Shown: in pieces, positions 45,504-57,500 of the stretch
How positions within the stretch are numbered: the stretch's first letter is position 1
Layout: each line of letters opens with the position of its first letter
DNA from: Limnomonas spitsbergensis
Taxonomy: Eukaryota; Chlorophyta; Chlorophyceae; Chlamydomonadales
DNA length: 64,000 nt
Reading direction: 5' to 3'
NCBI GenBank assembly: GCA_037349105.1
Contig: JAYJMM010000029.1
Span: 1,240,001 to 1,304,000 of the forward strand
Notes under the pieces: model-generated
Database searches by the model: none
What the model saw: only the letters and a program-made list of their open reading frames with translations
Told to the model about the DNA's origin: nothing
Made by a program: the position numbers and the translations under genes

Positions 45504-48500
45504 CTAAAGCTGGATAGATTCTGAAAGCCTGGATCGTCGCGAGGGGGGAGCTCTTAGATGACTTAATAGCGAATCAATCTCCGCCATCCCGCCCACCCCT
45601 CCCTGAGACCCAGGCATGCCCGCCAGCAGCCCCCCTTCATCTCCTGTAACAAGGGCTGCGCACTCGTCCCCAGTGCCCTCATCCTCTGTTTTTGACAGAG
45701 AGCCCGACGGAGAATTCTCAAGCTCAGCCGACGTGACCAGGGAGCGTCCCTCCTCCTCAGAAAGGGCTGTCAGCTGGGATCGGCGGGGAGCAGCAGCAGA
45801 TCCCGGATCCACCTGTCTGCTGATCCTGGCCGAGTTCAACACCCCCACCTCAATATCGCGCGCAGTCAGCATGTCTGACGCGGCGGCAGCCACAGCTGCT
45901 GCCTGCGCTTGATCAGCAGCGCCCCCTCCCCTCCGGGGCGTTAGCAGCCCCCCAGTTCCCACCCTGGAAACCTGCGATGTATCCGCTTTGTGCGACACCC
46001 GCCGCTGGGCAGCAGGGCTCCCTGATATGCCCACAGTGGAGAGATCCAGTTGAGGCACCAACTTCGCTGGGGGCGCATCGGTAGGCATTGGCGGCAGCGC
46101 CATGCGTGACTCGCGGCGGCTCCAGCGCCTCTCCTCAGGCTGAGAATTGGGCTCTGGCGCGCCTGGCTGGAGCTGGAGCTGCAGCTCAGCCTCATTCCAT
46201 GCGAGGCCAGCGGGCTCGTCAGCATCAGCCTGCCTGAAGCACAACAGGGCCATACCCGCACAGGGTCAGTGCAGGCGCACACAGGAATCAAGTCTGGATC
46301 CATGAATTCATTCAAGCGTCAAGGAGATATAACAATCCGAAATAATACACAAGTAATCTGACAACAAGGGGGGGGAGGGCGGAGAAAAGCAGTCGGTCTT
46401 TAGGTGGTGCCACTCCAGCTCCACTCAGATGCATATTTGTTTGCACCTGCCCACTTTGGACAGGCCATTGGACAGATATGGACCAAACCTTGACCAGCCG
46501 TAGGCCCAAAGCAGCCGGGCTTGCTGCAGCAGGATCCCCCCTGGTCCTTGACCATGAAGTAGCTGAATTATGTTACAAGTGCTACAAAATAAGTATAGCT
46601 CTGCCTCCCCTCACGACTCACCCATACAGCATGACCCAGGAGGCCCTGCGCCACCGGGACGCCGCTTGCACTCTCTGCTCGTTCGAGTCCAGCTTTGGCC
46701 TAGACCTCGCCGAGCCCGACTGCCAGTCCACTTCCTGATCCTGCCCCGGAGGCAAGAGCTCTTCGCCAGCCTTCATCTCTGCTGGCTCCACTTCCTCGGA
46801 CGCCACCAAGGGCTCCGTCTGCTGCCAGAGGAGGAGCGGGGAGCCGGGTCTGCTCTTAGCGCTGTCCCCAGTGTTGGCGGAGTCCTCCAGGTCCCCCACA
46901 TCAGTCAGCAGCACTGCGGCGTCACGGCCCTCGATGCCATTTGTTTGCGCCAGGAACTGGGACCACTGGGGACTCTTGCAGGAGTCGGTTTCCGTGCCCA
47001 GCACCTTGGACAGGTACTGGATCGCCTTGTTGGCACCGGCGCTCTCCGCGTCTTGCAGCGCCGTAGTGCCCTTAGGCGACCTAGGAGTGGCATGGGATGG
47101 GTGGGAGGATGCATGTAGCCACAAAGAAAGTGGGGAAGGATAGGCGGGGAAGGATGGGAGAGAAGGTGCAAGGAGACATAAAGCAGCTGGGGCGTTCATG
47201 CTCTCTTCGCTGGATTTTTACCCTAAATAAGTAGGGGCAGCCACACCCTCCTTACTTAGCTGCAGTTATACCCCAGTCCTGCCTGAATCCCGTAGCGGCG
47301 CCAGCCGCCAGGCTGCAATAGCTTGGGAGGAGGGCTTTGAACCTACACCTGAGGCTGATTGTGGCCTGGGTGAACTCCCTTGACCCAGTGCCGATTTGAA
47401 TCCCCCAAGCGGTGCATGGAAGCAGCAGTGCACACCCTGAACCCAGTGTGTGCACCTGTAGTCCGGCTTCACATGCCCCAGCTCAATCAGCACCCGCAGG
47501 GACTTGACGCAGTCTGAGGTTGCCGCACAGTGGAGCGGTGAGGAGGCGCCCATCAGCGGGGCCATGGGGTCCGCACCCGCTTTCAGGAGGCAGCGCAAAA
47601 GCTTGCTGTTGGACGTCTGAGGGTGGGCAGGATATGGGGACAACGTGTGGGCATGATTAGGAGAGGCAGGGATATGCTGTTGGACAACCGAGGATTTCGG
47701 TCAAGAGAAGGAAAGGCAAGGTGAGTGCATGACTTCAAGGACGTGTGGGTGATGCCAACTTTTAGGGGGATACACAGGATGTAAGTACGGGCAATGACAA
47801 CTCGATAGGCACCTTAAGTTTCTGTGTAATTGGCAGAAATATGCTGATGTACTGACATGGGAGGGGGGGGCTTGAGTAGGACGGGCAGCCATCAAGGATG
47901 TGTCAGTGATGCCACTACTCAGGGACAGAGTGACAGGCACAGGGTGCGATGACGAGCAAGCAAGGCAAACGCAGGTGACATTCGATAGGTCCGGAAGACC
48001 GGAACCTATCTGTTGAGATAGTAAATGTGGGAATTATATTTTTACAAATTTACGTATCTGAGCAGGCTCACCATGGCAGCCGTACACATGTAGTACGCAA
48101 CAAGCTGTGGGTCCATCCCCAGTGACACCCCTCGCTTCACCAGAGTCTGCAGCAGCAGGGCAGCGGAGGGGTGGTGAGGGACAACAGGGCAGCGGAGCGG
48201 TGGTGAGAGGCAGCAGAGCGGGCAAGGAAGACAGCTGGGAGGGCGATACAAAGTGAACTTCAGAATGCTTGTCCCCTGTTTGAAGCACAACTGATCATAA
48301 CAGACTGCTGAAGATGGGCAACAGAGCATCAAGATTGCGTGCCACCCACTGACACAGGTGACCCTGGGCCTGTGACACGTGACCCTTGACCTGCGCCCTG
48401 GACAGGCAGCACCGCACCTGAATCAGGTCTTCGCGGCCGGATTTGGCGGCATGGAAGAGCAGAGTGCAGCCCTGGTCGTCGCGGATGCTGGTCCTAGCTG

Positions 48501-51500
48501 GCGTTTCAAAAAGCCGCATCACAACCTCCTGCAGGGCAGCAACAGCAGCAGCAGCTTAGCAGAAGGTAATCAGGTAAGCAGCAGCAGGGCCGGGCACGCA
48601 CTGGTCAGGGCCGGGCCCTTTCCCTGGATTCCAGGCACAAGGTGCGCCCACTGGGTCCATTGGGACAAAAGTATGAACAGCCTGAGGCCAGTAACCCTAG
48701 CAGCAGGAACAGCAGGGCCATGAATGGGATAGGGTTTAGACTGAAACCAGCAACAGAATCACAGCACCCCCTGAGAAAAAAGCCGAGGTCAGAGAAGCAC
48801 GCTCTATGTTCAGTGTTAAGCGCTGACACTGTAAATGAGACTCGAGTTAACGTAAGACGGTGTCTTACACGGGAATGTAGCAGCATGTTGTGACTGAAGA
48901 ACCGTACAATATTTATATTTATAGCACAATCAAAAGGCCATCGTCACAACCGTACATCGCCAAACACTGTCTTTAGTATGCTGTCCAAGGAAGCTTGATC
49001 TGCTATTCACACGTGGACCCCATCCTGCCATCCATCCCTGCTATCATCTGCCAGCCCCTGACCCCACCTCGTGCCCTTCATAGGCAGCTAGCATGAACGC
49101 AGTCCGGCCGCCATTGGCCTTGCACGTCATGTCTGGATCCGCTTGCTCCGTCAGCATCTGCGGGGATTCAAACACGGATTCAAACATCCATTGATATCTT
49201 CCGGCTGTTGTTGATCTTGCACTTCATGTCTTGATCTGCTTGCTCTGTCAGCATCTGCGGGGAATCAAACAGGAAGACATCCGTGATGTAATGGCCAGAA
49301 GCAGACAGTTGCCGCGGATGTGGTGGGCAAGCCACTTTGGGCCAGAGTACCCACTAGACACATTAGAAGTACTAGAGCCTTCAGACACAGTGCAGCATCC
49401 CGACAGCTTCACGCCTACAGCGACCACCCCTTCCCAGCAGACACATGACTCTTGCCTACGCTTCCCGTATTAACAGCTTCCCGGCAGCTTCGCAAAGGCA
49501 CCACCAAAGCTCCCCCCCCCCACGGAGCAGGCAAGGCACGCACCCTGCAGAGGAACAACAAGTTGCCGGCAAGGTCACGCTTGCACGACCCAAGTAGAAA
49601 AGCGTGACCTGGCCCGTGGACCCCACGGGCAAGTTCACACTTGCACGCCCCCCCAAGTAGAAAAGTGCCATCCACCCGTGCCCCTTTCTCCCAGCAGGCA
49701 GTCTGCACACCTTGTTGATGAGTGACAGGTTGCCCCCGCTTGCCGCTCCCAGCCACTTGGCCACCCGGGAGTGCTCCACACTTGATGCCCGCAGCTCCAC
49801 TGAGGCCTCCATGATGGGGGCCAGGTAGTCAATCATAGGCTGGCACTTGGAGCTGGGCAACGCAACAAACAGGGTGTACAAAGACAAGGTGGTGTTTTGA
49901 GGGGGTCGGAACGTAGCAGGAGGTTAGAAATGGAAGTTGGCAACCCTGAACCTAAATAAACTTGTGAGAAGGAGGGCTTAGGACTGAACGGCCTCGAAGG
50001 TCTTCCTGACTTTTCAAACAGCCAGCCAGTCGAATCCTCCCCACCATCAGGTGTGTTCAGACTTCAAACCTTCAGCAGCCCATGGTCTGCAGCCAGCCCA
50101 CTCACCCCAAAGCCTCATCCAAGGGTGTCCTCCCGAGGCGATCCTTCATGTCCACCGCGGCACCGCCCTCCTCGATCAGCAGCCGCGCCTGCAGCAGATA
50201 AGCGAGGGGGGGGGGGGGACAACAAAGTTTAGCACCATCGAAAGGTATGGAATTGTGCGCTTCAAAACCCCACTCACCAGCCTGAGGTCTCCCTCTGCTG
50301 CCGCAATGTGCAGCGGCACCCGGGCGTCATAGTCGGTGGTGTCTGGATCTGCCCCGGCTCTGAGCAGCCGCCGCATGTACACGATGTCCCCGCTGTACAC
50401 CGCATTGGCCATCTCCGTGCAAACCACCAAAGAATCCCCTCGCAACCTGAGGGAAGCATCCAAGAGGGGGGGAGGACACGAGGGGGGGGAAGTAAAGGGT
50501 TCGGTGGCTCCATGATGAGGGCACCAGGGCGGGGGGCACCTGGAGGGACAGTCCCTCCATGATGTGCTGAATGACGTATCGTGTCCTACCCTGGAGCAAA
50601 GCCGGGAGGGTCAGCCCCCCATTCTGGATCAAGCGGGGATATCCTGGCGCCTGACACGCCGCATGAAGACATGATGCAGTGAGGCAGCAATGAGATAGGG
50701 TCCATGTTTGGATCTTCTTGCCTGCCTTGGTGCGCTGTCCTAGGTGTGGTACCCAACACCCAGTGTATGCCGTATTCCATGGAATATGGGCGAGAGGCGT
50801 CCAGGCTCAAGGGCAGGACAACCTCCGGTTCCTCAAGGTTTTCAGCCTTTTCGGGGTTTAGGGCAGGTGAAACCCTTTCCCCTCGGCACTCAGTTCAGGC
50901 TATAGAGAGGTTCATGGTCAAGGTTAGGTCCAACGCTGAACCCTGAACACTAGACTGAAGGCGGTCAGGGCAGGCCCAAGGGCGTCTCCTGGGACCGTTG
51001 GCGGTGCCCCTACTCACGTTGCGTTGAATTGTTTCAGCAGGAGGATGACGTTGTCGTGGCCTGCCTGCACGGCGTACATCAGCGGCATGTGCTTGAAGCG
51101 GTCGCGGGCCATGGGGTTGGCACCACTCTCCAGCAGCAGCTCACACATAGCCTGTGGTGCGGGAGCAGGGGACACAGGGCCAGCGCTTTCCTGTCTGCAA
51201 TGTGACAGGACGTGGCTCATGGTGCACCCCGGCCTCAGTGTCTCTTATTTCGAAACACATCTACATGAGGCTCCATTTCTGGCCAGCCATGCTACTGGCC
51301 CCCAGCTGTAGGCTTGTCCAGGTTTGGTCGCAATCAGGCTCCGCGGCCTGCCAAAGGAGGACTCGTAGCCGGAACAAGAAACGCTGCCCGACCTAATGCT
51401 GCTGCCCCTGCTGCTCGAAGGTTTGATGGCTCCCTAGCAAGGCTTGGACACCAGGGTTTTGACCGTAAGAAAATGGTCGCACAAATGAACCCTTGCCGTC

Positions 51501-54500
51501 CAGGTGCATGAAATGATAAATTGCCTCAGGGCCTCACCAGGTCCCCAGAGAAGTCGCATTGTTACAGAGAGGGGGGAGAACAAGCCATGGCCGTGCTGGG
51601 CTAGCAAATGAACAAACTCGTTCATGCCTCACCAGGTGTCCCTCAGAGGCTGCTATCATGAGCGCAGTGCGCTGGTCATGGTTGGCTGCGACGTCTGGGT
51701 CCAGGCCCTGGCTCAGCATCATCTTGACGTCCGCGACGTTATTCTTGGCCACGTTGTTAAGCAGCTTCGAGACGCGCGACAGGTCCAGTTGCTCATAATG
51801 CTGCCTCACTGCCAGGCTGACGCTGGTCAGCATCTCCACCTTCATCACCTGGGATGAGGAACAGGGTCGAGAGGCAGGTCAAGAGGCAGCAATGGCAGAG
51901 CAGAGGTCCGTAGCAAGGGGGTGCACGAGGAAATAAAACATCAGCTGCTGGGGGGCATATATGGAGTGCACCATCGGTGGCAAGGGGGCACAAGAGGGGA
52001 TAATCTGTTTCATGCTGATAAGTAAGCGGGAAGATGAAACACCAGGTAGTGCATGGGCCCTAACAGTCTTCATTTTGGGGGCTACGAGTCCAGCGAAACG
52101 AGTTCAGCTCACGAGTTCCAGCTATAAATACCCTGTAGCCACCCAGGCTCGATTGAGGCTAAACCTTGACCGACCTACAGGCCCAAGCAGCATGGCTGGC
52201 CGCGCATGGGGTCTCCGGACAGAGGCCAGGAGGTAGCGGTAGTGAAGCTAAACTGTAGCAGAGCCATGAAAACAGAAACACATGGCACGACACTGCATGC
52301 ATAACCTGAGCTACCCGTTCCTTACTCATCGGCATGTGCACAGTCTAGGTCAGTCATCCCTTCCTCATCGGTCCACACATGGGTTCCTTGTCCCTTGCTC
52401 CTCCCAGCCCTCACCTGCTGTGGAGGTAGCTCCTGGACCATGGTGACGAAGATCTTGCCCTTCATGGTGGTAGCCGCCTTGGTCCCCTTGGCGGCTATAC
52501 TCTGGACCAGCGCCTCACGCTGATCCGGGTTCAGGACCTCCAGCTCGTCCTCCAGGATCTGTTAGCGGAGGGAAGCAGGATATGTCATACACGGGCCTCA
52601 GATTGTCAGGTGTCAAGCCACGAGCACACACAGCACAACTGGCTCAAGTCGGCTCCTCCCCACAGTCCCAGTCAGGGTGCCCCTTGCAGTCACAAAACTT
52701 GATCAAGAGCTCAGGAAATGCCATGCAAGTATTAAAGTATTAAAGTATACGCGCCTGCTGCTGCTGCAACTGTGTGCCCTTCAGTGGACTCTCCCTCACC
52801 TCCACCATGCTGGTCAGAAGCCACACTGAGGAGTGACCTCCTCAGTGTGGAGGAGGTCACTCAGTGTGGAGGAGGTCACTCAGTGTGGAGCAGGTCACTC
52901 AATGTGGAGGAGGTCACTCAGTGTGGAGGAGGTCACTCAGTGTGGAGGATGTCACTCAAGTGTGGAGGAGGTCACTCAGTGTGGAGAAGGTCACTCAGTT
53001 TGGAGGAGGTCACTCAGTGTGGAGGAGGTCACTCAGTGTGGAGGAGGTCACTCAGTGTGGAGGAGGTCACTGAGTGGATCATGAGTCATGGTGTACCTGG
53101 GCGTCATTCAGAGGAGTGGCGGACTGTCCCTCACCTCCTCCGTGTTGGTCAGGAGTGCGTCCAGGACTGCGCGTATGGCGCTGGGGAACACCGCGCTCAG
53201 GCTCTCGAAGGCCGCCTTGGGGATCACCATGATGCGCGAAATGGTGGCGGTGGTGGCGCCCTCAGGGCTGGGCATCTCCGTGAAGAAGGAGACCTGACAG
53301 CGGGCAGGGTTAAGGGTGGACGGACGGGCGTCATCGGGGAAGCAAGCACATAAAATGTTGGTTGGAGGCTGGACGGCATGCGCGGGCTTAGCAGGCCTGA
53401 GCAGGAAAGCAAGCACACACACAAAGATTTAAAGCAAGCCCGCATAAAGCTTTGACGGGCCTGGTCAAGTAGGCAAGCACACACAAAATACGGCACAGGC
53501 TGGTGGGCAGCAATGGTCTTTATCCCTCCCACACACACATGCGCAGGTCAGCAGCATGGATGGCCACAGAGTCCCAGAGGACATGCGCCTTGTCTGCTTG
53601 CATCAATGTCATGTAGCAGGGCTTTCAGCAGGCAGAGGGCTTCGTGGCCCCCCGACCCATGAGCGCATCAACCACAAAACCTAGGGTCAATGACTTCTAC
53701 CAGTTGCCCGAAAAACCCCGCAGCTCCCATCGCCCACCTCGCCGAAGACTTCAGACGGGTAGCGCGACTCGACAACGTTGGTGGGGCCGTTATAGCGAGG
53801 TGGCATCGCCTGCACCTCCAGCCCACCGCTCTTCTTCTTCCTGAACATCAAAGCGGTGGACACCTGCGTCGCGATGCCCTTGAACGTCTTCTTGGCATGG
53901 AAGGACTGGTCTGGGTCGCTCAAGGAGGGGCCACCTTGCTGCACCCTGACTTTGACCTCACCCTGAACGGCACGGCGCGGTGAGGGTCACAATCACAACG
54001 GGAGGGCTTCAGATCAATCAAGGGGGAAGCAGCAACCGCACACAGAGGCCGCAGCTGCATAGAGCACACAGCACATAACATCATATGACACCCGTCACAG
54101 AGTCAACAGAGCAGTGAATTCACAAAAACTCACTCACGAGGGCCCCCCTAGCCTGACCCCATTGGCTCACACACAAGGGGCCGCCCTAGCCTGACCCCAT
54201 TGGCTCACATACAAAGGGCCGCCCTAGCCTGACCCCATTGGCTCACACACAAAGGGCCCCCCTAGCCTGACCCCATTGGCTCACACACAAGGGGCCCCCC
54301 TAGCCTGACCCCATTGGCTCACATACAAAGGGCCCCCCTAGCCTGACCCCATTGGCTCACACACAAGGGGCCCCCCTAGCCTGATCCCATTGGCTCACAC
54401 ACAAAGGGCCCCCCTAGCCTGACCCCATTGGCTCACACACAAGGGGCCCCCCTAGCCTGACCCTATTGGCTCACATACAAAGGGCCGCCCTAGCCTGACC

Positions 54501-57500
54501 CCATTGGCTCACACACAAAGGGCCCCCCTAGCCTGACCCCATTGGCTCACACACAAGGGGCCCCCCTAGCCTGACCCCATTGGCTCACATACAAAGGGCC
54601 CCCCTAGCCTGACCCCATTGGCTCACACACAAGGGGCCCCCCTAGCCTGATCCCATTGGCTCACACACAAAGGGCCGCCCTAGCCTGACCCCATTGGCTC
54701 ACACACAAAGGGCCCCCCTAGCCTGACCCCATTGGCTCACACACAAGGGGCCCCCCTAGCCTGACCCCATTGGCTCACACACAAAGGGCCCCCCTAGTCT
54801 GACCCCATTGGCTCACATACAAAGGGCCTCCCTAGCCTGATCCCATCGGCTCACACACAAAGGGCCCCCCTAGCCTGATCCCATTGGCTCACATACAAAG
54901 GGCCCCCCTAGCCTGACCCCATTGGCTCACACACAAGGGGCCCCCCTAGCCTGACCCCATTGGCTCACACACAAAGGGCCCCCCTGGCCTGATCTCATTG
55001 GCTCACACACAAAGGGCCCCCCTAGCCTGATCCCATTGGCTCACACACAAAGGGCCGCCCTAGCCTGACCCCATTAGCTCACACACAAGGGGCCCCCCTA
55101 GCCTGATCCCATTGGCTCACACACAAAGGGCCCCCCTAGCCTGACCCCATTGGCTCACACACAAGGGGCTCCCCTAGCCTGACCCCATTGGCTCACACAC
55201 AAAGGGCCCCCCTAGCCTGATCCCAATGGCTCACACGCAAAGGGCCCCCCTAGCCTGACCCCATTGGCTCACACACAAAGGGCCCCCCTAGCCTGATCCC
55301 ATTGGCTCACACACAAAGGGCCCCCCTTGCCTGACCCCATTGGCTCACACACAAGGGGCCCCCCTAGCCTGACCTTATTGGCTCACACACAAAGGGCTCC
55401 CCCTAGCCTGACCCCATTGGCTCACACACAAAGGGCCCCCCTAGCCTGATCCCAATGGCTCACACGCAAAGGGCCCCCCTAGCCTGACCCTATTGGCTCA
55501 GCCAGTCTACCTCCATGACAATGCAGAGCTCCTGGACAATGTCCCCCTGCTGCTGCAGCTCCACCTGCATCATGAGCAACAGGGCACGGCAGGCCAACTA
55601 GTGTGTGAATTGTAGCTTCATCATCCTGTGACATCAACAGTGTGAAGAACAGGATCCCTCCAGGATAAATATCCACACACACACGCATCGGTCAGTCTTC
55701 GGAGAGCAGAACATAATGCAGGCACAGTCTTCGAAGAGCAGAACAAAGTGCAGGCACAGTCTTCGAAGAGCAGAACAAAGTGCAGGCACAGTCTTCGAAG
55801 AGCTGAACAAAGTGCAGGCACAGTCTTCGAAGAACTGAACAAAGTGCAGGCACAGTCTTCGAAGAGCAGAACAAAATGCAGGCACGTCTTCGAAGAGCAG
55901 AACAAAATGCAGGCGCTCAGAAATGACCAGATTATGCACTTCATCATTCTCCATCCAGTCCTGTAACTAGGCTAGGCAGATTCCCCCAAATGCAGAAATC
56001 TTCAGTCGCCCAGCTGATGGCCTCTTAAGCGACCACTAGCCCTTGTGGCCACCTCAGAGCGACCACCCGCCTCAAAATAAAAGCAGCCCATACCTGCAGC
56101 ATGAACGGCTCCATCCCAAGTCTATCAGGTCTTAAGCCAGCCCCTAAATGCCCCGTACACAGGCTAGGCAGACCCCCCCAATTTATTTCCAGTCGCCCTC
56201 TGCGTGAACCCTCTTCAATGAAGCAGCCCCTGCCCGTACCAGCGGCATGAACAGCTCCACCCTGGAGGCCCCCAGCAGAGCGTCCATGAACCTCGCCTTG
56301 CTGTTAGAGAACAGGTAACAGGCCTTTAGGTTCTCCAGGTACAGCTCCCTGGACAAAGAGAAGGAGGAGGCAATGTTTCTTTTTTCGGCTATGAGACCCC
56401 CATCAGCAGGCAGCCCCCTAGCCATCAGAGGCCCCATTGGGCCTCAACCTGGACCGGCCTACGACTGGTCGCCATAGCAGCATGGCTAGCCACAAGTGAG
56501 GCCGCCGGCCAGAAGCCGGAGTGTAGCTGACACGCAGTTGAGACACAAAACAATAAACACTGGGAGGGGTCCATGAAGGTGTTGGAGGGGGAGGGACAAT
56601 GAAGCCAGGGGAGGGACAGACGCATCCTAGCCACAGCTTCACTTGACCAGCCATAGGAGCTCCAGACTTGAGTCGGCAACGATAGGCTTCCAGACACACA
56701 GCATACCCCCTGGAGCATTTGTCTCAGCTGTCATCATCTGGCAGTAGGGCTGGTCCATACCATTTCTTTTGCTCAGAAACATTCTTGTTTACGCCTTCAA
56801 AACGTATGTATGCCATACAGTACCGTAGACTTGATTTGCCTCCGCGAACGAGAAAAATATGTAGATTTAGCTAGATTGCAATTCTCTGAACTTTCTTTGA
56901 CGTCCCAAAATGTGTGTTTGTTCCTCCCCCCTCCAGCCTCCCACCTGAGGACCTTGCGGCGGAGGGTGGCAGGATAGACTGCCAGCACGTTCTCGTCCGC
57001 AGTTTCCTCGCTTTTAAAATGGAGCTCCAGGTGCTCAGCCATAGCGGAGTACAGGACCTGGGAGTGCATTTTGTAATGAATTATAAGAGAAAAAGGCGCT
57101 TCATGGACGAAAATGTTTGAGTAAATATCCAGTGGAAAAAGAAAAACGTGACTTGTTCCAGGTGGTCCTGTGTATCTTCCTTGACGGCACAGAGGAGGAA
57201 GTGGAGCAGTGGATACTTCAAGCAAATAGACTTACCAATCCGTGGTATGTCCGTTAATGGTGCTCTATAAATACACTGTTAACACTGTGCATTCCAAACC
57301 AATATACCACTGTAGATTTGATTTGCCTTCCCTCGGGTATGAAGAAACAAATTCCTTTAATGCTGCCCCCATGGCAAATTATCCACCAAAACTGATAATT
57401 TGTGACTGAAAACTGGCATTGATGATCGATAAGTAATATAGTCGTGGATCCCTCAGCCCCCCAAAATGTTAATTATGAGGGAAGGCAAAGCAAATATACG

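Noticed and set aside
54125..55500. CRISPR-like regular repeats
   Set aside because: Units abut with no unique spacers and lie in an intron of a eukaryotic gene; it is a minisatellite.
55634..55966. Repetitive Cys/Leu-rich small ORFs (LFEDCACTLF and similar)
   Set aside because: They arise from the 32-bp intronic array on both strands; the period is not a multiple of three and every frame shows the same pattern.
56096..56123. Candidate exon encoding GMEPFMLQ in the channel gene
   Set aside because: Its phase does not fit its neighbours, and the cNMP-like domain aligns without a gap when it is left out; it is an echo of the upstream exon's end.
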